The notes under the pieces are model-generated. The model had not been told where the DNA came from, did not search any database, and saw only the letters and a program-made list of their open reading frames with translations. Below are positions 34,201 to 42,949 of a DNA stretch of 64,000 bases, piece by piece. Position numbers and translations under genes: made by a program. The stretch is taken from the NCBI GenBank assembly GCA_963724975.1, contig CAVRXB010000001.1:124001-188000 (forward strand). The letters run 5' to 3'. The stretch comes from CAIWHR01 sp963724975 (lineage in GTDB: Bacteria; Pseudomonadota; Gammaproteobacteria; Burkholderiales; Casimicrobiaceae). The number at the start of each line of letters is the position of its first letter. The first letter of the stretch is position 1.

Positions 34201-35513
34201 GTCCCGAATGGTTCGGGATCCTCCTGCTGGCCATATTGTTCGCGGCGATCTTCATCGGCTTCCCGATCGCGTTCACGTTGATCGCGGTGGCCGCGATCGG
34301 CGGCTATTTCGCGCTGGGGCCGCTGGCGCTCCACCTGATGACGTTGCAATTCTTTTCGGTGATGCGCGACCCGACGCTGGCGTCCGTTCCGTTTTTTCTG
34401 TTCATGGGTTACCTGCTCGAGCAATCGGGCCTGATGGAGCGGTTATTTCGCGGCGTCCAGCTTGCGTTCGCGTCGGTGCGCGGCTCGCTCTACCTGGCAG
34501 TGCTGCTGACGGCGACCATTTTCGCCGCCGCGACCGGCATCGTCGGGTCATCGGTAACGCTGCTCGGCGTCATGGCGGCGCCGGCGATGAAACGCTCCGG
34601 ATACGACATCCGGCTCTCCGCGGGTGCCATTACCGCAGGCGGGACACTCGGAATCCTGATCCCGCCGTCGGTCATGCTGATCGTGATGGGGCCCGTCGTC
34701 GGCGTGCCGGCCACCGATCTCTTCGCCGCCGCGATTATCCCCGGCCTGTTGCTGGCGCTTCTCTACATCGTCTACACGCTCGCGCGAAGCTACCTCAACC
34801 CTGCGCTCGGACCGGCGCTGCCGCCGGAGGAGCGAGCTGAATCGGTCGCCGAGGTTGTGCGCGAGCTTGTCCTCGGCATCGCGCCCGTCGTTGTTGTGAT
34901 CATGGCGACGCTCGGCGTCATCCTTGCCGGCATCGCCACACCGACCGACGCCGGGGCCGTTGGCGCGTTCGCCGTGTTGCTGTTGACCCTCGCCTATCGC
35001 CGGATGACCTGGGCGGGGTTCCGCTCGGCCGTGTATTCGACGCTGCTCACGTCGTGCATGATCCTGCTGCTCGTCGCGGCGTCGAACTATTTCGGGGCAG
35101 TGTTCTCGCGCCTGGGCAGCGCCACGCTGATCGCCGAATCGCTGCTGCAGCTCGATCTGCCGCCGACGATGATGTTGCTGCTGATCCTTGGCATCATCTT
35201 CGTGCTCGGCTGGCCGCTCGAATGGGTGCCGATCGTGCTCATCGTCGTTCCGATCCTGCTGCCGCTGGTGCAGAAGCTCGGCATCGACCTTGTCTGGTTC
35301 TGCACGCTCGTCGCCGTGTGCTTGCAGACAGCCTGGCTGTCGCCACCGGTAGCGCTATCCGCCTACTTCCTGAAAGGCGTCGTCCCGGATTGGGACATTT
35401 CCGACATCTACGCCGGCATGATGCAGTTCATGGTGCTGCAGATCATCGGGCTGCTGCTGGTGCTGTATTTCCCGCAGCTTGCGCTTTGGCTGCCCGCCGC
35501 GCTGCGCGATTAG
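34197..35513 (+). CDS. TRAP transporter large membrane subunit (DctM family)
   Basis: Sodium-coupled transport subunit of 438 residues with about 12 membrane helices. It carries the conserved GTLGILIPPSVMLIVMG and ATPTDAGAVGAFA type segments. It converges on ald, with only 13 bases between the two stops and no room for a classical terminator. Confidence 0.94.
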   Translation: MSPEWFGILLLAILFAAIFIGFPIAFTLIAVAAIGGYFALGPLALHLMTLQFFSVMRDPTLASVPFFLFMGYLLEQSGLMERLFRGVQLAFASVRGSLYLAVLLTATIFAAATGIVGSSVTLLGVMAAPAMKRSGYDIRLSAGAITAGGTLGILIPPSVMLIVMGPVVGVPATDLFAAAIIPGLLLALLYIVYTLARSYLNPALGPALPPEERAESVAEVVRELVLGIAPVVVVIMATLGVILAGIATPTDAGAVGAFAVLLLTLAYRRMTWAGFRSAVYSTLLTSCMILLLVAASNYFGAVFSRLGSATLIAESLLQLDLPPTMMLLLILGIIFVLGWPLEWVPIVLIVVPILLPLVQKLGIDLVWFCTLVAVCLQTAWLSPPVALSAYFLKGVVPDWDISDIYAGMMQFMVLQIIGLLLVLYFPQLALWLPAALRD

Positions 35514-35526
35514 AATCTGTCACCGT

Positions 35527-36642
35527 TTAGCCCATCACCTGCGCCGGATCGACGAACGGATAACCGAGCGCCTCGGCCACCGGTTGGCACGTCACCTTGC
35601 CGAAGGCGACGTTAAGGCCGCTCTTGAGGTGGACGTCGTCGGCCAACGCCTTTTTCCAGCCTTTGTTAGCGATTGCGAGCACGAACGGCAGCGTGGCGTT
35701 GTTGAGCGCGAAGGTAGACGTGCGCGGCACCCCGCCCGGCATGTTGGCAACGCAGTAGTGCGTCACGCCGTCGACCACGTAGACCGGATCGGCATGTGTT
35801 GTCGCATGCGACGTCTCGAAGCAGCCGCCCTGGTCGATCGCGACGTCGACGATTACCGAACCCGGCTTCATTCGCTTGACGAGCGCAGCGGACACGAGCT
35901 TCGGCGCGGATGCACCCGGAATCAGCACCCCGCCGATGACGAGATCGGCGGTCGTCACGTGATGCTCCACTGCATCGTGCGTCGAGAACACCGTGTTGAG
36001 CGAACGGCCGAACTGGCGCCACAACCCGCGCAGCACGTCGACGCTGCGATCGAGCACCCACGTATCAGCGCCCATTCCGAGCGCGATATGGCATGCATGC
36101 GAACCGACGACGCCCCCGCCTAGAATCACCACCTTTGCCGGATCTACGCCAGGCACGCCGCCGAGGAGCACGCCGAGTCCGCCATGCGGCTTCTCGAGAT
36201 AGTACGCGCCCGCCTGCACGGCCATGCGACCCGCGACCTCCGACATCGGCGCCAGCAGCGGCAGCCCGCCCGTGGATGAGGTCACCGTTTCATAAGCGAT
36301 GCACACGGCGCCGCTCGCGATCAGATCCTTTGCCTGGTCAGGGTCGGGGGCAAGATGCAGATAGGTGAACAGGATCTGTCCGTTGCGCAGCATCTTGCGC
36401 TCGACAGCCTGCGGCTCCTTCACCTTCACGATCATGTCGGACGTGGCGAACACTTCGGCCGCGTTGGCGACTATCTTGGCGCCGGCGTGGCGGTACGCAT
36501 CGTCGTCCATGCCGATGCCCTGGCCCGCGTTGTGCTCGACGATCACCTCGTGCCCGTTGGTCACTGCTTCGCGCACGCTGCCCGGCACCAGGCCGACACG
36601 ATTTTCGAGAACCTTGATTTCCTTCGGGACACCGATGCGCAT
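35527..36642 (-). CDS. ald: Alanine dehydrogenase
   Basis: NAD-dependent enzyme of 371 residues that interconverts alanine with pyruvate and ammonia. The start MRIGVPKEIKVLENRVGLVP at the ATG at 36642 is the family N-terminus. The active-site Lys/His region is PMSEVAGRMA, and the Rossmann motif is VILGGGVVGSHACHIA. VDVAIDQGGCFETS and the C-terminal NMPGGVPRTSTFAL are typical. In taurine degradation through taurine-pyruvate aminotransferase, Ald regenerates pyruvate from the alanine formed. It is divergent from tpa, which fits that role. Confidence 0.95.
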   Translation of the reverse strand: MRIGVPKEIKVLENRVGLVPGSVREAVTNGHEVIVEHNAGQGIGMDDDAYRHAGAKIVANAAEVFATSDMIVKVKEPQAVERKMLRNGQILFTYLHLAPDPDQAKDLIASGAVCIAYETVTSSTGGLPLLAPMSEVAGRMAVQAGAYYLEKPHGGLGVLLGGVPGVDPAKVVILGGGVVGSHACHIALGMGADTWVLDRSVDVLRGLWRQFGRSLNTVFSTHDAVEHHVTTADLVIGGVLIPGASAPKLVSAALVKRMKPGSVIVDVAIDQGGCFETSHATTHADPVYVVDGVTHYCVANMPGGVPRTSTFALNNATLPFVLAIANKGWKKALADDVHLKSGLNVAFGKVTCQPVAEALGYPFVDPAQVMG

Positions 36643-36831
36643 GGGATTGCTCCGGACTTGAGGGCGCGGGCAGAGCGTTGCTCGCACCGCAATCCATCAT
36701 GATAAAGGATCGCGAATTCAAACGTTGAGCGACGCCTCGCATAGAGGTGTAGGATTACGGATTCCCACACCGCATCAATTTGCTGTCCGCAGCCGCCACC
36801 GGTTGCCGCACCGCAGCAACAGGAGACCACG

Positions 36832-38175
36832 ATGGGCCACGCCGAACTCACCCTGCAGGACCAGGCCGCGACGAAGCGCATCTCGCTCGACGAATACTGG
36901 ATGCCGTTCACCCCGAATCGCGATTTCAAATCCGATCCGAAGATGGTCGTCCGCGCCGAGGGGATGTTCTACTGGAACGACCGCGGCGAAAAGCTGATCG
37001 ACGCGTCATCCGGGCTGTTCTGTGCAAATGCGGGGCACGGACGCAAGGAAATCGCCGAGGCGGTCGGCCGTCAGCTGCGTGAGCTCGATTTCGTCCCCCC
37101 GTTCCTGCGCGGTCATCCGAAACAGTTCGAGCTCGGCACGCGCGTTGCCGAGCTCACCCCCGGAGATCTCAACCGGATTTTCTTCACCAACTCAGGCTCG
37201 GAAGCCGTCGACACCGCGATGAAGGTCGCGCTCGCCTACCACCAGGCGCGCGGGCAGAGTGGCCGCACGGGATTCGTTTCTCGTGAGCGCGCCTACCACG
37301 GCGTCAATTTCGGCGGCGTCGCGCTGTCCGGCCTTGTCAACAACCGCCGCAAGTTCGGCGGGGGAATGCCGGGTATCGCGCACATGCGTCACACGCACCT
37401 CAAGGAAAACTATTTCACCCGTGGCGAGGGCGCGCACGGCGTCGAGCTCGCGGAGGATTTGACCCGCTTCGTGAACCTCTACGGCGCCGAGAACATCGCC
37501 GCCTGCTTCGTCGAGCCGATCGCTGGCTCGAGCGGCTGCCTGGTTCCGCCGAAAGGCTATTTGAAGCGGCTGCGCGAAATTTGCGATGCGCACGGCATCC
37601 TGCTCGTGTTCGACGAAGTGATCTGCGGCTTCGGCCGCACGGGAGAGACATTTGCGGCGCAGAGCTTCGGCGTCACGCCGGATTTGATGACGATGGCGAA
37701 GGGCCTCACCAACGGCGCGCAACCGATGGGCGCGGTCGCCATTTCCGAACGCATCCACGACACGATCATGGCGGCGGCCCCGGAAGGCGCGATCGAGTTC
37801 TTCCACGGCTATACGTACTCGGGACATCCCGGTCCCTGCGCCGCAGCGCTCGCCACCCTCGACATCTACAAGAGCGAGGGCTTGTTCCAGCGCGGCCGCG
37901 AGCTGTCGCCGTATTTCCTCGACATGGTGTTCTCGTTACGCGACGTCGGAATCGTCACTGACATCCGCGGCTATGGAATGTTCGCAACGATCGACATTGC
38001 GCCGGTCGGCACGCCCGGCGCGCGCGGCCACGCGTTTCAGAAGAAGCTCTTCGACAACGGTCTGCATCTCAAGAACACCGGTGATTCGGCAATCATCGCG
38101 CCGCCGCTGATCGCCGAAAAATCGCATATCGATATGATCGGCGACATCTTGCGCAAGACGCTCGCGGGCATCTAG
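36832..38175 (+). CDS. tpa: Class III aminotransferase, probable taurine-pyruvate aminotransferase
   Basis: PLP enzyme of 447 residues. The conserved parts are NSGSEAVDTAMKVALAYHQA (cofactor phosphate), ERAYHGVNFGG, the Asp in LVFDEVICGFGRTGETFA, the Schiff-base Lys in MTMAKGLTNGAQPMGAV, and TYSGHPGPCAAALA. Tpa moves the amino group of taurine to pyruvate, giving sulfoacetaldehyde and alanine. The assignment rests on the linked ald, tauABC and xsc. Omega-amino acid-pyruvate aminotransferases look similar and act on beta-alanine, so beta-alanine is the alternative. It is the first gene of an operon with tauABC. Confidence 0.85.
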   Translation: MGHAELTLQDQAATKRISLDEYWMPFTPNRDFKSDPKMVVRAEGMFYWNDRGEKLIDASSGLFCANAGHGRKEIAEAVGRQLRELDFVPPFLRGHPKQFELGTRVAELTPGDLNRIFFTNSGSEAVDTAMKVALAYHQARGQSGRTGFVSRERAYHGVNFGGVALSGLVNNRRKFGGGMPGIAHMRHTHLKENYFTRGEGAHGVELAEDLTRFVNLYGAENIAACFVEPIAGSSGCLVPPKGYLKRLREICDAHGILLVFDEVICGFGRTGETFAAQSFGVTPDLMTMAKGLTNGAQPMGAVAISERIHDTIMAAAPEGAIEFFHGYTYSGHPGPCAAALATLDIYKSEGLFQRGRELSPYFLDMVFSLRDVGIVTDIRGYGMFATIDIAPVGTPGARGHAFQKKLFDNGLHLKNTGDSAIIAPPLIAEKSHIDMIGDILRKTLAGI

Positions 38176-38244
38176 AGTTCTCCAGCCGTGCGGCGCCGTG
38201 AGAGTGCCGCCGGCTTCGTGCAACGCTCTCTTTCGGGAGGAACC

Positions 38245-39240
38245 ATGAAACGCTTGATCGCAGGACTGGCACTGGCGCTCGCAGCTGCGCTGCCGGCATG
38301 GGCGCAGAAGACGGTGACTTTCGCCTATCAGGACATGATGAATCCGTTCCGTTGGGTGCAGCAGACGGGCGAGATCGAAAAGGCAACCGGCTACAAGATC
38401 AACTGGCGGCAGTTCGGCGGCGGCGGCGACGTGATTCGCGCCATGGCCTCCGGCGACGTCGCCATCGGTGAAGTCGGCTCCGCGGGAGTCGCCACGGCGA
38501 TCAGCCAGGGCATGGACGTTGACCTTTTCTGGATTCTCGAGGATATCGCGTCGGCGGAAGCGCTCGTCGCCCGGAACGGCAGCGGCATCAACAGCGTCGC
38601 CGACTTGAAGGGCAAGAAAGTCGGCGTGCCATTCGTCTCGACGACGCACTTCCATTTGCTCTATGCGATGGAGCTCGCCGGCTTGAAGCGCGGCGACGTG
38701 CAGATCCTCAACATGCGGCCGCCGGAAATCGCCGCCGCGTGGGGTCGCGGCGATCTCGACGCGACGTTCATCTGGGATCCGGTGCTGTCGACCGTCAAGA
38801 AGAACGGCAAGGTCATCGTCACGTCGGGCGAATTGTGCAAGAAGGGCAAATGCACGTTCGACGGCCTCATCGTCTCGAAGAAATTTGCCGCCGAGAATCC
38901 GCAGTTCATGACGGCGCTCGTGAAGACGATTGCAAAAGCCGACGCCGACTATCGCGCGAACCCGAAGGCCTGGACCGCAGACTCCGCAAGGACTGCGGCG
39001 GTCGCGAAATGGTCGGGTGGCAAGCCTGAGGACGTCGCCGATGCGATGGCGCTCTACGGCTTCCCGAGCCTTGCCGAACAGGCGGGCCCGGCCTGGCTCG
39101 GAGGAGGCGCCAACGGCGGTGCGACCAAGGCGCTGACCGAGACGGCGAAGTTCCTGAAGGACGAGGGCCGCATCCAGCAGCTCGCGCCGGATTACAGCAA
39201 GAATGTCAATCCGGCATTCGCGGAGTCAGCGATGAAATAG
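38245..39240 (+). CDS. tauA: Taurine/sulfonate ABC transporter substrate-binding protein
   Basis: Periplasmic receptor of 331 residues. The ATG at 38245 has GGGAGG upstream and opens a signal peptide MKRLIAGLALALAAALPAWA. The mature protein has the TauA/SsuA pattern: TFAYQDMMNPFRWVQQTG, ASGDVAIGEVGSAGVATAIS, DLKGKKVGVPFVSTTHFHLL and ATFIWDPVLS. It begins 69 bases after tpa. A strong intrinsic terminator follows it, so it is probably made in excess over tauBC. Confidence 0.9.
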   Translation: MKRLIAGLALALAAALPAWAQKTVTFAYQDMMNPFRWVQQTGEIEKATGYKINWRQFGGGGDVIRAMASGDVAIGEVGSAGVATAISQGMDVDLFWILEDIASAEALVARNGSGINSVADLKGKKVGVPFVSTTHFHLLYAMELAGLKRGDVQILNMRPPEIAAAWGRGDLDATFIWDPVLSTVKKNGKVIVTSGELCKKGKCTFDGLIVSKKFAAENPQFMTALVKTIAKADADYRANPKAWTADSARTAAVAKWSGGKPEDVADAMALYGFPSLAEQAGPAWLGGGANGGATKALTETAKFLKDEGRIQQLAPDYSKNVNPAFAESAMK

Positions 39241-39263
39241 GCGGCGAAGGAAGGACCGCTTCT

Positions 39264-39303
39264 GCGGCGGTGCCAGGTCCTCAAGACCGGCGCCGCCGTT
39301 TTT
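39264..39303 (+). terminator. Intrinsic terminator/attenuator between tauA and tauB
   Basis: The stem GCGGCGGTGCC, then GGTC, loop CTCAA, then GACC and GGCGCCGCCG, is followed by TTTTT at 39299-39303. The stem is interrupted by one unpaired A and a G-T pair. Partial readthrough would set a high receptor-to-ATPase ratio, as in many ABC operons. The tauB ATG is 21 bases further on. Confidence 0.8.
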
Positions 39304-39323
39304 CTGTCCGTCTCACAACTCCC

Positions 39324-40106
39324 ATGCCGCTGCTCGACATCCGCCAGCTCGGTGTCCGCTACGCTTCCAAAGCGGGGACCGTCGACGCGTTGTCGAACGT
39401 GAACCTCACGATGCGCGATGGCGACTTCGTCGTTGCGATTGGCGCGTCGGGCTGCGGCAAGACGACGCTCCTCTCGTGCATTGCGGGCTTTCTGCCACCG
39501 ACCGACGGCGACATTCTGCTGGACGGCAAGGCGGTCACCGGCCCGGGTGCCGACCGCGGCGTCGTGTTCCAGAAACACGCGCTGATGCCGTGGCTAAACG
39601 TCGTCGACAACGTCGCGTTCGGGCTGCGGATGCGCGGCGTCGCGCCAGGCGAGCGAAAACGTGTCGCACTGGACAAGCTCCGTCTCGTCGGCCTGGAGGA
39701 TTTCGCCGGGCGGGCGATCTACGAGCTGTCGGGCGGGATGCAGCAACGCGTCGGGATCGCCCGCGCGCTGGCGTCCGATCCCGAGCTCATGCTGATGGAC
39801 GAGCCGCTCGGCGCGCTCGACGCGTTCACGCGCGAATCGATCCAGGAGCTGATCCTCGACGTCTGGCATCGTACGGGCAAGATGTGCTTCTTCATCACGC
39901 ACAGCGTCGAGGAGGCGCTGTTTCTCGCGACGCATCTTGTGGTGATGACGCCGCGACCCGGCAAGATCTCGCACGAGTATCAGCTCGATTTCGGCCGCCG
40001 GTTCATCGCGACGCGCAACGCGCGCGCTGTCAAGTCGTCGCCGGATTTCATCCGCATTCGCGAAGAGGTGCTCGCGGTCATACTGCACCGGGAGCAGGGA
40101 CAGTGA
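39324..40106 (+). CDS. tauB: Taurine/sulfonate ABC transporter ATP-binding protein
   Basis: It has 260 residues from the ATG at 39324. Walker A is GASGCGKTT, the Q-loop region is GVVFQKHALMPWLNV (the PWLNV run is typical of the nitrate/sulfonate/taurine group), the signature is LSGGMQQRVGIARAL, Walker B is LMLMDEPLGALDAF, and the switch His lies in FFITHSVEEALFL. It overlaps tauC by four bases (GTGA). Confidence 0.93.
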   Translation: MPLLDIRQLGVRYASKAGTVDALSNVNLTMRDGDFVVAIGASGCGKTTLLSCIAGFLPPTDGDILLDGKAVTGPGADRGVVFQKHALMPWLNVVDNVAFGLRMRGVAPGERKRVALDKLRLVGLEDFAGRAIYELSGGMQQRVGIARALASDPELMLMDEPLGALDAFTRESIQELILDVWHRTGKMCFFITHSVEEALFLATHLVVMTPRPGKISHEYQLDFGRRFIATRNARAVKSSPDFIRIREEVLAVILHREQGQ

Positions 40107-40924
40107 CGAAGTCCGTGAATACCAATGGCGTGCCGCGGACATCGAGCTACGCAACGCTCGGTGAAGGCCGCAGCACGCTGATCAGCGTCGCCTCGATGTC
40201 GGGCCTCTTCGCGCTGTGGTGGCTCGCGAGCCATTTCCGCTGGCTGCCCCCGCTGTTTCTGCCCACCCCGGAGATCGTCTTCACCCGGCTCTACGAATCC
40301 GCGATGGGGCAACTGACCGATGCGCCGCTAGCCACGCACTTCGGCTGGTCGATGTTCCGTGTCTTCACCGCGTTTCTTGCGGCATGCCTCACTGCCATCC
40401 CGGTCGGCATCGCGATGGGCGTGTCGCGAATCGCGCGCGGCATATTCGACCCTCCGATCGAGTTCTACCGGCCGCTGCCGCCGCTCGCGTATTTGCCGCT
40501 CATCGTGATCTGGTTCGGCATCGATGAGATGTCGAAGGTGCTGCTCATCTACCTCGCCTGCTTCGCGCCGCTCGCGATGAGCGCGCGTGCCGGCGTCCGT
40601 TCGGTGTCACAGGAACAGATTCAGGCCGCTTATTCGATGGGCGCGTCGAAATGGCAGGTCATCGCGCACGTGATCATTCCCGGAGCGATGCCCGAGATCC
40701 TGACGGCGATGCGCATCTCGATCGGCTTCGGCTGGACCACGCTGGTGGCGGCGGAGATGGTCGCCGCGACGCATGGCTTGGGCCAGATGGTGCTGAATGC
40801 GTCGAACTTCCTGCGCACCGACATCGTGATCATGGGAATTGTCGTGATCGGCGCGATCGCCTACCTGTTCGACCTCCTCATGCGCTACATCGAACGCCTC
40901 GTCGTGCCGTGGAAAGGAAAGTAG
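40103..40924 (+). CDS. tauC: Taurine/sulfonate ABC transporter permease
   Basis: It has 273 residues, starting at a GTG that overlaps the tauB stop. About six membrane helices are predicted. The EAA loop reads IQAAYSMGASKWQVIAHVII, followed by PGAMPEILTAMRISIGFGWT, the usual pattern of TauC/SsuC permeases. It is the last gene of the tpa-tauABC operon. Confidence 0.93.
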   Translation: MTKSVNTNGVPRTSSYATLGEGRSTLISVASMSGLFALWWLASHFRWLPPLFLPTPEIVFTRLYESAMGQLTDAPLATHFGWSMFRVFTAFLAACLTAIPVGIAMGVSRIARGIFDPPIEFYRPLPPLAYLPLIVIWFGIDEMSKVLLIYLACFAPLAMSARAGVRSVSQEQIQAAYSMGASKWQVIAHVIIPGAMPEILTAMRISIGFGWTTLVAAEMVAATHGLGQMVLNASNFLRTDIVIMGIVVIGAIAYLFDLLMRYIERLVVPWKGK

Positions 40925-40936
40925 CGTCGGACCCTC

Positions 40937-41098
40937 GTGTGCTGAGTCAGAAGTTCCGAAGATTGAGGAGCGGATGAAATCGGCCGTCAGGCAAGGCGCG
41001 CGGCCGAAAGCGTACCTCGCGGTACGGTAAGGACGAGCAACGCAGCGTGGCGGTCGATTTCGCCGCGAACTATCGAGTGAATTTCTGACTCAGCGCAC
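40937..41098. repeat. 162-base palindromic MITE-like element
   Basis: The terminal inverted repeats are 20 bases with 18 matches: GTGTGCTGAGTCAGAAGTTC (40937-40956) against the complement of 41079-41098. Inner arms GATGAAATCGGCCGTCAGGC and the complement of GCGTGGCGGTCGATTTCGCC also pair. The centre is a GTACC/GGTAC hairpin. There is no open frame and no clear target-site duplication. It fills almost the whole gap between the convergent tauC and hemerythrin genes and touches the latter's stop codon, so it may serve as a two-way terminator. A shorter relative lies at 12222-12310. Confidence 0.75.
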
Positions 41099-41748
41099 TA
41101 GGTTCGACGCGACGGGCCGACGCCCAGCGGCGGCGGCGCGAGATTGACGATGCGGCGAAATAGCTCACGATAGCTCGCGCGCGCGCCCTCACCCAGAAGC
41201 GGATCCTCGTTGTTCGCGAAGGCGGCGTCGATCTCCGTCCAATCCGCGGGCGTCAGATGTTTACGCGCGCGCGGCAGCACGTCGGTTTCCTCCGCGCGCA
41301 TGTGCTCCCAGTGAAATGAGGCGAAATCGGCGACACCCTGGGCGAAGCCGGCAAATTCGCTCGCGCCTTCATGCTGGTAGCGCGCCAGCGCGTCCTTGAG
41401 CCCTTGAATGTGTTTCACGCCGTCCCGGTGTTCCGCCTCGAGGCGGTCGAGCACCTGGGCGGCGCCGGGATCGCGCTCGCGCAGCCGCCGAAACAGGTAC
41501 GCGTCCTCCTTCGGATGGTGGAAGCGCTCCGGAAACGCGTCGATGTAGTGGAGCATCGCTCCCAGCAGCTCGAAATCGGGCGCTGCGCCCCGCAAACGGA
41601 TTTCGCGGACGAGATAGAGGAGGCCGTGCAACACGGCCGCAAGCGAGCGGTGTTCGTCCTCGATGATTTGAATGGCGCGCATTGCGTTCGGCAGCCGGAT
41701 TGGCGGCACAGAACGCGCGGAGACCTTCGATCCGAATCCGGTCTGCAT
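41098..41748 (-). CDS. Hemerythrin-domain (HHE) protein
   Basis: It has 216 residues with a four-helix hemerythrin-like domain. Candidate di-iron ligands are His33 in EDEHRSL, His77/His78 and Glu81 in RFHHPKEDAYLF, His107 in EAEHRDG, and His149 with Glu153 in HWEHMRAEETDVLP. The first 20 residues have no signal peptide, so it is cytoplasmic. Such proteins bind O2 or NO or sense iron; the role here is unknown. It sits between tauC and pta on the opposite strand. Confidence 0.85.
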   Translation of the reverse strand: MQTGFGSKVSARSVPPIRLPNAMRAIQIIEDEHRSLAAVLHGLLYLVREIRLRGAAPDFELLGAMLHYIDAFPERFHHPKEDAYLFRRLRERDPGAAQVLDRLEAEHRDGVKHIQGLKDALARYQHEGASEFAGFAQGVADFASFHWEHMRAEETDVLPRARKHLTPADWTEIDAAFANNEDPLLGEGARASYRELFRRIVNLAPPPLGVGPSRRT

Positions 41749-41968
41749 CCCACCTCCTGACTGGGCTTTATCCTAAGCTTTGCCGCAACCAGTGCCTTGA
41801 CCGGCGTCAATAGGCCGCGAATCCCGTCGTCGGGCGCTGAATCCGGGCGTGGACCTTAGTTTTCGACCCTGATCCAGCCCGCCGCCGGTCGGCCGGGGGT
41901 CTCCTGCCGGCAGTTACCACTCCGGGGGTGTTGACAAGCCCATCTCGGCTTGCCACCCTGCGGATACC

Positions 41969-42949
41969 ATGCCCATGCGCCCGCAATTTCAGCGCCTCGT
42001 CGAGAAGATCCGGATGCGGCCGCCGCTGCCGGCGGCGATCGTTCATCCCTGCGACAGCGATTCGCTTCAGCTCGCGCTTTCCGGGGCGTTCGCCGGTTAT
42101 CTGGCGCCGGTTCTGGTCGGGCCCGAACGCAGGATCCGCGACGCCGCCGCCAAGGCGGGCCTCGACATTTCGCGCCTGTCGATCATCGATAGCCCCGACA
42201 GTCCCCGCGCATCCGGCGTGCGCGCCGCTGAAATCGCCCGCGAGGGCAAGGTCTCGGTGCTGATCAAGGGCAGCCTGAGCGACGGCGACCTCCTCGCCCC
42301 CGTCGCGGCGCCGGAAACGGGACTACGTTCGGATCGCAGGTTGTCTCATGCTTATTTCGTGGACGTGCCGGGCCGGGCGAATGGCTTGTTCGTCGCAGAT
42401 GCGCACCTCAACGTCGTGCCGAACCTCGCGGCGAAGAAGGACATCGTCGCCAACACGGTCGATCTTGCGCGGGCCAGCGGCATCGCGACGCCTCTCGTGG
42501 CGCTGCTGGCGGCGATGGACTATGTCACGCCCGCGTTCGTGTCGACGGCGGACGCGGCTGCGCTGAAAACGATGGCCGAGCAGCGGATGTTCGGCAACGC
42601 CGTCGCCGACGGTCCGCTCACCGTCGACTCCGCGCTTTCCGCCGACGCCGCGCGCGCGAACGGCGTCAAATCCGATGTCGCCGGACGGCCGGATATCCTG
42701 ATTGCGCCGTCGATGGAAGCGGCATTGATGGTCGTGCGCACCCTGACCGGCATCACCGGCGGCCTCGCGGCCGGGATCGTGCTGGGCGCGGCGCTCCCGA
42801 TCCTGATCCCGTCGCGCACGGATTCGATGGAAGTACGTATGGCCTCGTGCGTGCTCGCCTCGCTGCTGTTGATGGCGCGCACCGACGGCGCGGACAGGGG
42901 CGGCAAGCCCATTGCGGCGCCGGCGGAAGTGGCCCGCGTCGCCGCCTGA
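41969..42949 (+). CDS. pta: Phosphate acetyltransferase (short form)
   Basis: It has 326 residues and contains a single PTA_PTB domain, without the long N-terminal part of E. coli Pta. Conserved parts are PAAIVHPCDSDSLQLAL, VSVLIKGSLSDGDLL, LSHAYFVDVPGR, NGVKSDVAGRPDILIAPSME and a C-terminal SRTDSMEVRMASCVLA. It would convert the acetyl phosphate from Xsc to acetyl-CoA, the standard partner in taurine and sulfoacetate pathways. ATG at 41969 or the next ATG two codons on are both possible starts. The 3' end meets sulP. Confidence 0.88.
   Translation: MPMRPQFQRLVEKIRMRPPLPAAIVHPCDSDSLQLALSGAFAGYLAPVLVGPERRIRDAAAKAGLDISRLSIIDSPDSPRASGVRAAEIAREGKVSVLIKGSLSDGDLLAPVAAPETGLRSDRRLSHAYFVDVPGRANGLFVADAHLNVVPNLAAKKDIVANTVDLARASGIATPLVALLAAMDYVTPAFVSTADAAALKTMAEQRMFGNAVADGPLTVDSALSADAARANGVKSDVAGRPDILIAPSMEAALMVVRTLTGITGGLAAGIVLGAALPILIPSRTDSMEVRMASCVLASLLLMARTDGADRGGKPIAAPAEVARVAA

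Noticed and set aside
36643..36831. Clear promoter or operator between ald and tpa
   Set aside because: I looked for -35/-10 pairs on both strands and found only weak matches such as TTGAGC with TGTAGG; nothing is firm enough to annotate.
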